Shown piece by piece: positions 8,185-16,834 of a stretch of 64,000 nt of DNA. The stretch is taken from contig JABGQM010000004.1 in assembly GCA_018648805.1 (NCBI GenBank), positions 124,001 to 188,000 on the forward strand, written 5' to 3'. Under the pieces are notes generated by a model that worked only from the letters and a program-made list of their open reading frames with translations, had not been told where the DNA came from and did no database searches. Origin of the DNA: Verrucomicrobiota bacterium (GTDB lineage: Bacteria > Verrucomicrobiota > Kiritimatiellia > UBA8416 > JABMPJ01). Within the stretch, counting starts at the first letter, position 1, and each line of letters begins with the position of its first letter. The translations under genes were made by a program, and so were the position numbers.

Positions 8185-8655
8185 ATGCCAAATCTAGAGG
8201 AGTCAACCTTTCGCGCGGTCGGAATGTCCGACGAGAAGATGTATGGACATCCCGCCGTCATGCTGGCGGGGGCCACACCGGAGGAGCAGAACGCTATCCG
8301 CGCCCTGATGGATGCCAAGGGACTGGCCGGCATCGCCGCGATCGCGGTGACACCCGCGACGATCAACACCACACTGGATGAGCTCGCCCGGCTACCGGAC
8401 GCCACCGGGTTCGGGGTCGCGGCCAAGCTGCCGCGTGCCGTCGTCATGTCCGGGCTCAGAGAGACAGAGTTCCACGCCCTCATGAACAGCTACCGGGCCG
8501 GCGACCTGCCCCGGCCCATCTGGGCCACGGTCACCCCCACCTCCGGCAGCTGGACCATCAAGGCCCTCCTGATCGAACTGCTCAAGGAGGGCGAAGCCCT
8601 GCGCAATGCCACCCGCAAAACCGACGACGAGAGCGGAGCTGCCGTGCCGGCGTAG
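8185..8655 (+). CDS. DUF3783 domain protein
   Basis: The predicted 156-aa soluble protein has a C-terminal half (about 85-140) that resembles DUF3783: a VVMSGLRETEFHALMNSYR segment, then ATVTPTSGSWTIKALLIELL. The N-terminal half contains YGHPAVMLAGATPEEQNAI and a Gly/Ala-rich stretch, possibly a degenerate second copy of the same fold. No catalytic residues are evident and the function of the family is not known. It is read away from the DEAD-box gene, about 200 bases upstream of its own neighbour's divergent start, and stands alone on its strand. Confidence 0.7.
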   Translation: MPNLEESTFRAVGMSDEKMYGHPAVMLAGATPEEQNAIRALMDAKGLAGIAAIAVTPATINTTLDELARLPDATGFGVAAKLPRAVVMSGLRETEFHALMNSYRAGDLPRPIWATVTPTSGSWTIKALLIELLKEGEALRNATRKTDDESGAAVPA

Positions 8656-8675
8656 CCCTTTGCGATGGGCTCCAG

Positions 8676-9026
8676 CTACAGCAACGCCAGCACGTTTTCG
8701 AGCGGGCGGCCAACGGCAAGACCGCCATTGTAGCTGACAATCGGGCGCTCAATCAGAATCGGGTTAGCCACCATCAGCTCGATCCACTCTGCCGCAGGGC
8801 GGTCGTCCGTCTTCGATAGACCCAACTCCGCGAAGCGGGCCTCCTTCGTACGCATGATCGTCAGCGGTGCCACACCCAAACCCTCACATATCTCAGCCAG
8901 CTCGTCCTTCGTCGGCGGCGACTCAAGATAGAGCACCACGTCAATGTCCACGTTGCGCTCCTCCAGCAGAGCCAATGCCTGGCGACTCTTGCTGCAGCGC
9001 GGACTATGCAGTATCAAATTACGCAT
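8676..9026 (-). CDS. ArsC-family arsenate reductase-like protein
   Basis: This 116-aa protein begins MRNLILHSPRCSKSRQALAL, matching the ArsC/Spx thioredoxin-fold family with the redox Cys in PRCSKSR. Further motifs are ESPPTKDELAEICEGLG, IMRTKEARFAELGL and the C-terminal IERPIVSYNGGLAVGRPLE, which contains the conserved RPI segment. Family members reduce arsenate using glutathione/glutaredoxin or act as related oxidoreductases. No ars transporter or regulator is adjacent, so detoxification is not assured. The start at 9026 overlaps the upstream acyltransferase gene by 8 bases. The much longer frame to 9269 lies inside that gene and is rejected. Confidence 0.85.
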   Translation of the reverse strand: MRNLILHSPRCSKSRQALALLEERNVDIDVVLYLESPPTKDELAEICEGLGVAPLTIMRTKEARFAELGLSKTDDRPAAEWIELMVANPILIERPIVSYNGGLAVGRPLENVLALL

Positions 9027-10335
9027 CACTCTTCTCCTCTTTCTCACTTTCCAGCGGCATACTGTATTGAGAGGCCATCTCCTGCAGCATGCCACGTACC
9101 GATTCTTCAAGTCCGGCCGAGACCGTTCGTACCGTCGCGCGCTTCTCATCACGATAGGCCGCCAGGTGATCACGCAGATCGACCGTTTCGCCCACGCGTA
9201 GAATCGCCCGGCGCGGTCCCCACACGCGGCGCTCACCCAACACCTCCATCTCAAGCAGACAGAGCACATCCATGAACCGCTCCACCGTCATCAACTCGTT
9301 CACATAGTCCTCGTAGATGGCGACAAACTGCAGCACGCGCCAGAGGTCTTCGTACAAGTCGCTGGCGGCCTTGCGCCGCTCAGCCATGAGCTTCTCGGCA
9401 TAGGGTCTCGCCTCTGGCTCGCCATTCACCACCGCATCTACGGCGTTGAAACAGGCGCGGATACGATCGATCAGCGACTGTTCCTCGCGCGGCGCCAGGC
9501 GCAGCTGGCCTTCGACCTCCCTCACCACGATCTCCTTCATGGTCTGAATACGCCCATTCAGGTCCGCTGCGGGGTCCGGCCGCACGCCGTGTTTCTCCTC
9601 GTTAAAGGCCAACACCGCCTCGGCAATACGCAACAGACGGTCGGTCAACTTCTCCTCACGCTCACTTCCGGGTTCGAACAGGTGGGCCTCCAACCGTTTG
9701 AGCGAGGCATCGATCTCAGGCTGCATGTCACGCAGGTAGACATACTTAATCGCAACCGGAATGCAGACCAGCGAGGCATCCTGATCATCCCCCAGCGCAT
9801 CCTCGTAGCCCTTGAACGCCAGTTGGGTCACGCCTTCCTGAAATGGCAGCACGGTATCGTTCTGCCAGACGGTCTGTCCCTCGGGAAAGACGACCAGCCA
9901 GCGACGGGCCTCGCGCAGAACGCGGCGCGTCATCTGGAAAGATGGCCGGTCAGCCGTGCCGCGGATCACCGAATAGGCGCCCGCGCGCTGCATCAGCCAC
10001 CCCATCACCGGATGGCGCTCAAACGCTTCGATCGCCGCCAGATAGAAGAAATTCACCCCGATCCGGCGCGAGAGGTCCATGATCATGAAGGGCTCAAAGC
10101 CACCCGAATGACTCGGCATAAGGAGGCAACGTTCACCACGCAACGCACGCAGGCGTGCCAGGTCTTCCTCGGAGATGGCGACATCCACCACTTTCAGCCG
10201 GCGACGCAAGTTGCGTCGCGAGAGCCATTTACCCAGCCAACAGATCAGCCGATTGTCCTTGGGCGGCCAGAACACATGTGGGCGCGGCCGGTTACGCGGA
10301 TCCGATTCAAGCCATGTCTTTGCATCAAGCGGCAT
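9019..10335 (-). CDS. PlsC-type 1-acylglycerol-3-phosphate acyltransferase family protein
   Basis: The 438-aa protein has an N-terminal acyltransferase domain (about 45-220). It contains LLMPSHSGGFEPFMIMD, where His76 aligns with the HX4D catalytic histidine though the Asp is replaced by Glu/Pro context, and FPEGQT (150-155), the glycerol-phosphate binding block. The C-terminal 200 residues are helical and charged (for example EAHLFEPGSEREEKL and MVERRKAASDLYEDLW-like segments) and do not belong to minimal PlsC. The acceptor is probably a lysophospholipid or another polar lipid. The start MPLDAKTW at 10335 follows GGGGGAAAACG. The departure from strict HX4D makes the exact activity less certain. 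Confidence 0.78.
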   Translation of the reverse strand: MPLDAKTWLESDPRNRPRPHVFWPPKDNRLICWLGKWLSRRNLRRRLKVVDVAISEEDLARLRALRGERCLLMPSHSGGFEPFMIMDLSRRIGVNFFYLAAIEAFERHPVMGWLMQRAGAYSVIRGTADRPSFQMTRRVLREARRWLVVFPEGQTVWQNDTVLPFQEGVTQLAFKGYEDALGDDQDASLVCIPVAIKYVYLRDMQPEIDASLKRLEAHLFEPGSEREEKLTDRLLRIAEAVLAFNEEKHGVRPDPAADLNGRIQTMKEIVVREVEGQLRLAPREEQSLIDRIRACFNAVDAVVNGEPEARPYAEKLMAERRKAASDLYEDLWRVLQFVAIYEDYVNELMTVERFMDVLCLLEMEVLGERRVWGPRRAILRVGETVDLRDHLAAYRDEKRATVRTVSAGLEESVRGMLQEMASQYSMPLESEKEEKSDA

Positions 10336-10526
10336 CGTTTTCCCCCAGGAAAAGGTTCGGCATGCAGGATAGACCGCGTGCCCCATCCTGTGAAGGCCTT
10401 TTCACTATTGGGATAGCCACTAATATTTATTGGCTTCACCATGCAATAAGGATACGATGCCATGCGTTGTAGTGAGACATGCCGGATCCATGGTGGTTAC
10501 CGGTCAGATTAACCGGAGGAGTAGAG

Positions 10527-11012
10527 ATGAAGGTACGAAACATTCTGTTGGGGACGCTATGCGTCGCACTCGTGGGCGCCTCGATCGCATCCGCGAAAGA
10601 GGGAGAGAAGAAGGACAGGGACGCCAAAAAGAAGGATCCGGCCGCACGCGCTGCCGCCCGCTTCAAGGCTGTGGACAAAGATGGCAATGGCGCCATCTCC
10701 CTGCCCGAGTTCAAGGCCGCGCATGAACAGCGCATTGCCAGGATGAAGAAGCGCATGGGCGACAAATGGGATCCCGCACGCGCTGCCAAGCACCCCACGG
10801 CCGAAGTCATCTTCGCCAAGATCGATACCGACAAGAGCACATCTCTCTCGGCGGACGAAATGAAGGCCGCCCACAAGCGCATGCACGCTCGTCACAAGAA
10901 GGGCCCCAAGGGCAAGCGTGACGCCGCAGCGAAGAAAGCCGTCAAGGCCGCAGGCGATGCTAAGGTCGAGTGCAAAGCCGCAAAGGCATGCAAGGCCGAC
11001 GCCAAGAAGTAA
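10527..11012 (+). CDS. Secreted EF-hand calcium-binding protein
   Basis: The 161-aa product starts after a strong ribosome-binding site (CCGGAGGAGTAGAG). Residues 1-23 form a Sec signal (MKVRNILLGTLCVALVGASI, cleavage after ASA). Two canonical EF-hand loops follow: DKDGNGAISLPEF and DTDKSTSLSADEM. The remainder is very basic and Lys/Ala-rich, ending KAAKACKADAKK with two Cys. Bacterial proteins of this type bind Ca2+ in the periplasm; the role is unknown. A weak promoter candidate (TTGGCT at 10430, 17-base spacer, TACGAT at 10453) lies upstream, and a clear rho-independent terminator follows, so it is probably a single-gene transcript. Confidence 0.85.
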   Translation: MKVRNILLGTLCVALVGASIASAKEGEKKDRDAKKKDPAARAAARFKAVDKDGNGAISLPEFKAAHEQRIARMKKRMGDKWDPARAAKHPTAEVIFAKIDTDKSTSLSADEMKAAHKRMHARHKKGPKGKRDAAAKKAVKAAGDAKVECKAAKACKADAKK

Positions 11013-11031
11013 GGCGCGTTCAGCCGTTAAG

Positions 11032-11073
11032 AGACCCCGCCATGATGCCACATCATTGCGGGGTCTTTTTTTT
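11032..11073 (+). terminator. Rho-independent terminator of the EF-hand gene
   Basis: A 9-bp GC-rich stem (AGACCCCGC with GCGGGGTCT) is extended inward by ATGATG pairing with CATCAT around a 3-base loop. A run of eight T follows directly. This is the most convincing intrinsic terminator in the window. Confidence 0.92.
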
Positions 11074-11213
11074 GCCTCCGGCCACTGTGAATGTGCTACC
11101 GGAACGGGAAATCGGTTGACGAGAACGGCGACGAGAGCGGATAACGAGGGAGAACCGTCCCATCGTCCGCCGCAATCGCCCACCGGAATAGCAAGAAAGG
11201 GGGGAGACGCCGC

Positions 11214-11765
11214 ATGAACTACCTGGCCCACGCCCTTCTTTCGCCTACCGATGACACCATCATGGTCGGAAACCTGGTCGGGGACTACGTGCGCTCACTG
11301 GAGGGGATCGACCCAGGCATTGGCAAGGGCGTCATCCTGCACCGCCGCATCGACAGCGTGGCGAACAGCCATCCCGCCTTCCGCCGCAGCGCGCACCGCC
11401 TCATTCCCGTGATGGGCCACTATGCCCGTGCCGTACTCGACATCTTCTACGACCACCTGCTCGCCCGCCACTTCACCGACTTCGTGCCCGCCACCACGCT
11501 CGATGCCTTTGTGGACGCAATCGACCGCCGCTACCAGGGCCAGCGCCAACGGCTGCCACCGGACATCGCCACGCGCTGGGACGACCTCACCTGGCTCACC
11601 ACCTACGCCCACCACGACGGTATCGCCAGCTCCCTGCGGCGCCTCTCCCAACGCAGCCGACGCCACGCAGATCTGACGACCGCCCTGCCCCTGCTCGATG
11701 AGTTCCATGATGCGCTCAAGAGAGATCTGGAAGAACTCCTGCCGGATTTGGCGAAGCTGGTCTAA
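11214..11765 (+). CDS. acpH: Acyl carrier protein phosphodiesterase
   Basis: The 183-aa protein starts MNYLAHALLS and continues with VGNLVGDYVRSL, GVILHRRIDSVANSHPAFR, LDIFYDHLLARHF and a C-terminal DLEELLPDL. These are hallmarks of AcpH (ACP phosphodiesterase, DUF479, HD-like fold), which removes 4'-phosphopantetheine from acyl carrier protein. The conserved His and Asp residues of the HRRID and FYDHLLA motifs are present. The ribosome-binding site is GGGGGGAGACGCCGC. It stands alone between an EF-hand gene and a convergent exported protein gene, with no fatty acid synthesis genes adjacent. Confidence 0.9.
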   Translation: MNYLAHALLSPTDDTIMVGNLVGDYVRSLEGIDPGIGKGVILHRRIDSVANSHPAFRRSAHRLIPVMGHYARAVLDIFYDHLLARHFTDFVPATTLDAFVDAIDRRYQGQRQRLPPDIATRWDDLTWLTTYAHHDGIASSLRRLSQRSRRHADLTTALPLLDEFHDALKRDLEELLPDLAKLV

Positions 11766-11893
11766 GACGATAGCCATGACAGCACCAGGCCAGTGGACGA
11801 ACAGAGGACGTCATGCGGCGCGATACCATTGAACCCCGATGCAAGATCGGGGTGGCCCGGTGCGAATGCACCGCCGGGGCTCAGCGCGGCGCG

Positions 11894-12547
11894 CTATCGG
11901 ACGGAGACCCCGATACCAGTGCGACGGGTCGTGAAGCGTGTTGGGACGGGCATCCCCCTCAGCGTCATACGGCCATCCCGGCCGCGGGTCACGACGGGGA
12001 TCACATCGTACGCCACCGGGTAGCGGTACTCGGTTCCCACAAAGAAACCGGCCCGGCGCCCCACCTTTACCGGGGGTTCGGCTACAGGTTGCGAATTGGC
12101 TTGCGGCAGAACGGCCCCCGCCAGCATTCGGTCCACACGTGCCTGCGCGGCGGCCAGAGAGAACTGCGCCCCGTCACCCGCATAAATCCACCCCCCATTG
12201 GCCATCGACACCAGGCAAGCCACGTGGCCGGGCTGTGACAGGGGTATCCCCAACTTCAACAGGTATGATTCGCCGTCCGCGCCAACCAGCATCGCCCGCT
12301 CTCTGCCTTCAGCCGAAAAACTCTGCAACGTGTAATCGCCGACGGCCTCCCCGACGCGGGCAAACACCGTACGCCCATCCATGTGATTGAAGGCCAGCGT
12401 CACAGGCTCCCGCGATGACACGACCGAGGTAAAGCGGTAAGCAAACACCTCCTGCTGCACCGAGTGCACCCGCACCCTATCCAGCGTCGTCCCCGCTGCC
12501 ACCGACGCCGCAACCAGCCAGACCAGAGCCATATACCGTGCAGACAT
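11894..12547 (-). CDS. Exported protein of unknown function
   Basis: I do not recognise this 217-aa protein. It starts MSARYMALVWLVAASVAAGT, a probable Sec signal, and a start 24 bases upstream is also possible. The mature part is predicted to be largely beta-strand, with segments such as PVTLAFNHMDGRTVFARVGE, MLVGADGESYLLKLGIP and CLVSMANGGWIYAGDGAQF. The C-terminus is basic and ends TRFTTRRTGIGVSVR. A Pro-rich linker (QANSQPVAEPPVKVGR) joins two halves. The pattern is compatible with a periplasmic accessory or pilus-assembly-like protein, but nothing nearby supports that, so function is left open. Confidence 0.6.
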   Translation of the reverse strand: MSARYMALVWLVAASVAAGTTLDRVRVHSVQQEVFAYRFTSVVSSREPVTLAFNHMDGRTVFARVGEAVGDYTLQSFSAEGRERAMLVGADGESYLLKLGIPLSQPGHVACLVSMANGGWIYAGDGAQFSLAAAQARVDRMLAGAVLPQANSQPVAEPPVKVGRRAGFFVGTEYRYPVAYDVIPVVTRGRDGRMTLRGMPVPTRFTTRRTGIGVSVR

Positions 12548-12626
12548 GAACGGGATTATACCACCCGCCATCTCGCCGGGTCAACGTATCCACACGACGA
12601 GGATCCTCCGTGAGAGCTGTAGTGGT

Positions 12627-13793
12627 CTATGCCTCCTGCGGAACGCGTATCAGACTGCTGAAGAAGAGCATGGCCATGGCCACGCCGGCGGCACCTAGGA
12701 AGACCCAGTGGTGACCGAAGCGCATCCAGATTAGTCCACCCACCGCGGGTACGCTCATCGAGACGGCGTGGTTGATTGAGATGCCGAGCGAGAGGGTCGG
12801 GGCCACGTGTTCGCGCGACTCCGCCAATTGCGCGAGATAGATCTCGCGCGCCATGTTGGCACCGAAGAGCAATTGGTCACCCACAAAACAGGCATACAAG
12901 ATCCAGAGGGCGGCTCCATTGCCGATTCGTGAGGAGAACCCGTAGCCTAAACAGACGGCGATGATGCAGACGGCATCGGCCATCAGCACCACGCGAGGAC
13001 CGAAGCGGTCAATCGCGTGGCCCAGCATGGGCTGAAAGAAGATCCCGATTAGTGAGGCCGCGATCCAGAGTTGAGCAAGCACATAGGCTTCCTGGTCGAA
13101 GATGCGAACGAGCACCCACGGCCCGAACGTAATGAAGATCTGCTTGCGCGCGCCGAAGAGGGCGGCCAACACGTAGTAGAGCCAGTAGCGCTTGCGCAGC
13201 ACGAACTTCGGTCGCGCCAGGTGGGCGCCGGGCATACGCATCCGGGCAAACAACACCAGCGCGACCAGCGCCCCGATCCCGGCCAGCACAAAGATCACGC
13301 GATAGTCGAAACCGAAGAAGCGCATCCCGATGTAGACCACCCCGCACCCGACAACCGAAGCCCCGATGCCCACACTTCGTATCTGACCCAGCCGCTTGCC
13401 GCGCGCCCCCTTCTCGGCCAATACCAGACTGAGCGATGAACGGATCGGCATCAGCAGATGCATCCCCACGCTCCACAGAATCATGAACCCCAGCATCCCC
13501 GCCCAGCGGTCACCCAGGAACGCCATTCCGAAAAAGCCGCCCGCGATCATCAGCGCACAGACCGCCGCAATGCGCGTTTCGGCCAGAAAAAAGAGTAGCC
13601 CGGCAAAGAGGGCGGTCAGGAAACCCGGAAGCTCACGCGGGAATTCGAGAAAGCCCCGCGCTCCCGCGCTGAGGTCAAACGTGTCTGAGATGAAGTTGTT
13701 GAACGTCGTCTCATACATCCCACCGGCCGCGCCCAACAACGCGGCGCCGCACAGGAACAGGACCAGGTTGTGCCTGTAAGATCGTGGATTCAT
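12627..13793 (-). CDS. Major facilitator superfamily transporter
   Basis: This 388-aa protein has about twelve hydrophobic segments, for example LFLCGAALLGAAGGMYETTF, IFVLAGIGALVALVLFARM and GGLIWMRFGHHWVFLGAAGV. It has the MFS-like loop LAEKGARGKRLGQIRS after the fourth segment and a second-half AIDRFGPRVVLMAD. It is short for the superfamily but complete. The N-terminal NFISDTFDLSAGARGFLEF region resembles a group of MFS proteins found in bacterial genomes without a known substrate. Position between an exported protein and a 141-aa hypothetical protein gives no clue to the cargo. Confidence 0.85.
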   Translation of the reverse strand: MNPRSYRHNLVLFLCGAALLGAAGGMYETTFNNFISDTFDLSAGARGFLEFPRELPGFLTALFAGLLFFLAETRIAAVCALMIAGGFFGMAFLGDRWAGMLGFMILWSVGMHLLMPIRSSLSLVLAEKGARGKRLGQIRSVGIGASVVGCGVVYIGMRFFGFDYRVIFVLAGIGALVALVLFARMRMPGAHLARPKFVLRKRYWLYYVLAALFGARKQIFITFGPWVLVRIFDQEAYVLAQLWIAASLIGIFFQPMLGHAIDRFGPRVVLMADAVCIIAVCLGYGFSSRIGNGAALWILYACFVGDQLLFGANMAREIYLAQLAESREHVAPTLSLGISINHAVSMSVPAVGGLIWMRFGHHWVFLGAAGVAMAMLFFSSLIRVPQEA

Positions 13794-13837
13794 CGCGGTC
13801 TCTACGGCGCACGGAAAATGGACGCGGCGCCGTCGCG

Positions 13838-14263
13838 CTATTCTTCGCGGACGGAGCGTTTGTATTGGGTCAGGAAGTGACCGATCACCTCTTCGCTGGT
13901 GACGTCGGTCAACGCGAAGTCGCTGCCGGAGCGCAGCATGCTCTCGGTGCGAATCATGCGGATGCCCTTGCGTTCGCGGCTGACCAGCTCGGCAAACGGC
14001 ACCACGCCATCGGGGAGGGTGCGGCCCTGCAGGCAGTAGCGAAACTCCTCGGCGCCGTTGTGCTGCACCACCAACGTCGCGGCGGTGGCGGTCTCCCGGA
14101 TCGTGATCTGGCGACCGTATTTTTCCAGCTCATCCTTCAGCTGGGCATAGGCAGGCATAGCCACATCCGTGATGAAGCGTTCCAGCTCGGAGCGCTCCTG
14201 CTCTGCATGCGTCTGCTCCTTCTGCTGAAAGAAGCTCCCAAGATCCTGTTGCCATTCCGCCAT
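13838..14263 (-). CDS. Conserved-looking soluble protein of unknown function
   Basis: The predicted 141-aa protein is cytoplasmic and charged. The N-terminal 60 residues are helical and rich in Glu and Gln (FFQQKEQTHAEQERSELERF, DELEKYGRQ), probably a coiled coil. The C-terminal half has beta-strand character (ITIRETATAATLVVQHNGAE, FRYCLQGRTLPDG) and ends VIGHFLTQYKRSVREE. No known motif is visible. It lies 44 bases downstream-side of the MFS gene and about 45 bases after the radical SAM gene on the same strand, so it may belong to the same transcript. Confidence 0.6.
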   Translation of the reverse strand: MAEWQQDLGSFFQQKEQTHAEQERSELERFITDVAMPAYAQLKDELEKYGRQITIRETATAATLVVQHNGAEEFRYCLQGRTLPDGVVPFAELVSRERKGIRMIRTESMLRSGSDFALTDVTSEEVIGHFLTQYKRSVREE

Positions 14264-14309
14264 ACGCCTTCTCCCTTAGTCAGCGCACTATGTCATACTT
14301 ATCTCTCGC

Positions 14310-15182
14310 TCACAGCCATAAAGACATCGGCCCCGGCGAATTACGGTCGAGGCGGGTGGACGCCAAAAGGGCATCCAACTGGTTGAGGAGCTCCGCCTTG
14401 TCGCGAGGCAGGCGGGCTTCGATCGGAATGATATTGGAACTGTGATTGGCGCGGAATACGGTGCTCTTCAACTCCAAGGCGGCAATCATGTCGCGCAACT
14501 CCTGGATCAGTTCATGCTCCGTCAGGAGTTCAAAAGTCCCATCCTCCACGGCATCATGCAGCTCTGTGCCCGGGATCGGGGTCACGCGCAGTGCCGAGAG
14601 CAGGCGCGGCTGCATACGATTGAGGGCCTCGGCCGTATGGCGCGCATGCGCCTCAGTCTGCGCCTGCCCGCCCAGTCCGAGCAACACCATCACCGACATC
14701 CGCAGACCAGCCCCCCCTGCCCGCGTGCCCGCTTCTACCATCCGGTCGACCGTCTCCCCCTTGCGGCAGTTCCGCAACACCTCCGCATCACCACTCTCCA
14801 TTCCGAGGTAAAGCGTATGCAGCTTGAGTTCGCGCAGCGCCTTCAGCTCGGCATCTGTCTTGCTTGCGATCGAGCTCCCGTTGGCATACAGGCTTACCCG
14901 CGCCAGCCGCGGAAAGCGCCGATTCAGGACGGTCAAGATCTGCTCAAGCTCCACGAACGGGCGACGCATGACATCCCCATCGGCCAGAAAGATCCTGCGC
15001 GCCGTAGGCTCACGCTTTGCCGCGTCATTGATCAGGCCCTCGACCTCGTCCATGCAACGCTTGAGATAGGACACGTCACGGTACATCGCGCAGAAGCTGC
15101 AGCGATTGTATGGGCACCCGCGGTCCACTTGAAGAATCAGACTATGCGCCTCAGCGGGCGGACGAAAACGGGGTTCGTTCAT
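14310..15182 (-). CDS. Radical SAM protein of the Cx4Cx2C (GCxxNxCxFC) type
   Basis: The 290-aa protein carries RGCPYNRCSFCAMYRDVSYL near the N-terminus. The three Cys (C23, C28, C31) have Cx4Cx2C spacing instead of the classical Cx3Cx2C, as in a widespread group of radical SAM proteins with GCxxNxCxFC. Barrel elements include FLADGDVMRRP (30-base-pair-wheel DGD motif), LYANGSSI, LYLGMESGDAEVL and RVTPIPGTELHDAVEDG. The iron-sulfur cluster cleaves S-adenosylmethionine to start radical chemistry; the substrate is unknown. Its start overlaps the stop of the DUF697 gene by 4 bases (ATGA), which indicates coupling. Confidence 0.85.
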   Translation of the reverse strand: MNEPRFRPPAEAHSLILQVDRGCPYNRCSFCAMYRDVSYLKRCMDEVEGLINDAAKREPTARRIFLADGDVMRRPFVELEQILTVLNRRFPRLARVSLYANGSSIASKTDAELKALRELKLHTLYLGMESGDAEVLRNCRKGETVDRMVEAGTRAGGAGLRMSVMVLLGLGGQAQTEAHARHTAEALNRMQPRLLSALRVTPIPGTELHDAVEDGTFELLTEHELIQELRDMIAALELKSTVFRANHSSNIIPIEARLPRDKAELLNQLDALLASTRLDRNSPGPMSLWL

Positions 15183-16519
15183 TGCTTGTCTTCAGGTGAT
15201 TCCGATTCCGGCGCCCGCTTACGGCCGACCAGCCGCGTCGCCTTGCGTGCCACACTCGCAGCACCACGACCCACCAGGCCCGCGCCTCTGCCCGTCAGCT
15301 TGACGCCTCTGGATGAGAGTCGCCAGCCCTGCCGGCCGGTCCAGGCCGCCGCACGCCCGGCCTCGGCACCCGCGCGCCGCGTGCCACGCCATAACACCGC
15401 GCCCGTGGTGGCCACGCCTTTGTAGCCCACCAATACCGGCTTGCGGACACATGAGTCGAGGGTGTCGCTGGTCGCATCAATCGCGTCGTTGATCCCGCTG
15501 CGGGCGCGATCCATGAAGTTGGGCGCACGCCGCTCTTCCGGCGTCTCGGCTTCGATCCGGCCTTTCAGCGCCGGCAGGATGAGATCCGAGACGATGCCCT
15601 TGAGGTCGGCCATGAACTGTTTCAGCTTGGCGGCCATCCCGCTGCGGGCCTCGGCTTCATCCCAACCGCGGAAGGCACGACAGCGGTCGATCGTGGCATA
15701 GCCCGTGACCGAGGTGAAGAGTCCGGCGCCGATGCCCTGCGCGATATCGTCCGTAAAGCGACCCAGTACAGGGATCCACGAGGTAAGATTCTCAACCAGT
15801 TTGCTGCCGATGTTGAGGAACTGGACCGTGGCCGCAACTCTCAATACGTCAGCGAAGATACGCCCCTGCTCACGCAGGCCGGGCCGGCCGTTGTAGATGC
15901 TGGAGACCTCGAGCACCATCTGGCCATTGCGGTAGAGCACAACCAGCAGATCCATCGAGCGCCACGGACTGACCGTCACGCCTAGCATCGTATCGCGCAC
16001 ACAGGTGCGTACCCGCTGCGCCGCCACCTCATCAAGTGGCTCAACCGCCGGTATGATCACGTTATCGACCGTCGTGACCAAGGTCGTGACCAGGGCCGCC
16101 CTATCCGACTTGCTCCCGATACGCCCCTTCAGGGCGACCGCCGCGCGGCGCAGACCGCTGCGATGCGCTTCGGCAACCCATGCATTCTCGGCCAAGCGGT
16201 TCATCACGGCGACCAAGTAGCGCGCATAGCGCTGAACATCACGTCGGGAGGCCGTGTTAAGGTTACGTCGCGGCGGAGGCAACAGGACCGCTGGCCGACG
16301 CGTCATGGCCACCGTATAGTAGGCCACCGCCCACCCCACAGCCCCCAGTAGCACCACCAGGAACAGCCAGCCCAGGAGAGGATGCACACCGCCCAGAACC
16401 TGGTAGGCCTGCACACACTCAATCAGCGCGGCAAAGGCGAGGAAAATTCCCACGCCCCACACGACGACCTTGGTAGCCCGCCACAGGTTGCCCAACACAC
16501 TGTACCGATATGCATTCAT
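15179..16519 (-). CDS. DUF697 (YcjF-like) membrane protein
   Basis: The 446-aa protein has two N-terminal transmembrane segments (about 18-36 and 46-68: VVWGVGIFLAFAALIECVQ and LLGWLFLVVLLGAVGWAVAY). They are followed by a cytoplasmic domain. It contains DNVIIPAVEPLDEVAAQRVR, SPWRSMDLLVVLYRNGQMVL, and later LTSWIPVLGRFTDDIAQGIG and GLFTSVTGYATIDRCRAF, matching DUF697/YcjF-type proteins. The C-terminal 70 residues are Arg/Gly-rich (for example RGVKLTGRGAGLVGRGAASV) and likely unstructured. YcjF relatives often accompany GTPases, but none is adjacent here. It is coupled to the radical SAM gene by a 4-base overlap. Confidence 0.7.
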   Translation of the reverse strand: MNAYRYSVLGNLWRATKVVVWGVGIFLAFAALIECVQAYQVLGGVHPLLGWLFLVVLLGAVGWAVAYYTVAMTRRPAVLLPPPRRNLNTASRRDVQRYARYLVAVMNRLAENAWVAEAHRSGLRRAAVALKGRIGSKSDRAALVTTLVTTVDNVIIPAVEPLDEVAAQRVRTCVRDTMLGVTVSPWRSMDLLVVLYRNGQMVLEVSSIYNGRPGLREQGRIFADVLRVAATVQFLNIGSKLVENLTSWIPVLGRFTDDIAQGIGAGLFTSVTGYATIDRCRAFRGWDEAEARSGMAAKLKQFMADLKGIVSDLILPALKGRIEAETPEERRAPNFMDRARSGINDAIDATSDTLDSCVRKPVLVGYKGVATTGAVLWRGTRRAGAEAGRAAAWTGRQGWRLSSRGVKLTGRGAGLVGRGAASVARKATRLVGRKRAPESESPEDKQ

Positions 16520-16834
16520 CGTCCACGCTCCCCGGGCCGTCTTTGCCGCCCCGTTTCGCTATTCCAAATGTTTCGGGCTGTCACTCAACCGCAGGATCGG
16601 AAGATAGTGAAGCCGTCTACGCACCGACATGATGCGCTCACCCTAATGCACCACTCATTCCAATGCAATAATCGGCTCGCGGCGATGGGCTGCGCAACCC
16701 CGGGCACGCCGTCCTTTCGCATCAATGAGAACAACTCCGCGGCGACACGCCATAAAGCCCAATGTTTGGGTGGACTGGAACAGAACCTGCTGATGAAGGC
16801 GGGTAAGTAAACCCACTATGCAGGAGGATGAAAC
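16520..16834. other. Intergenic spacer between divergent genes
   Basis: This 315-base spacer separates the minus-strand DUF697 gene from a plus-strand secreted protein gene. I see no RNA gene, repeat or clear promoter. The only feature I can name is the ribosome-binding site CAGGAGGATGAAAC just before 16835. Confidence 0.6.
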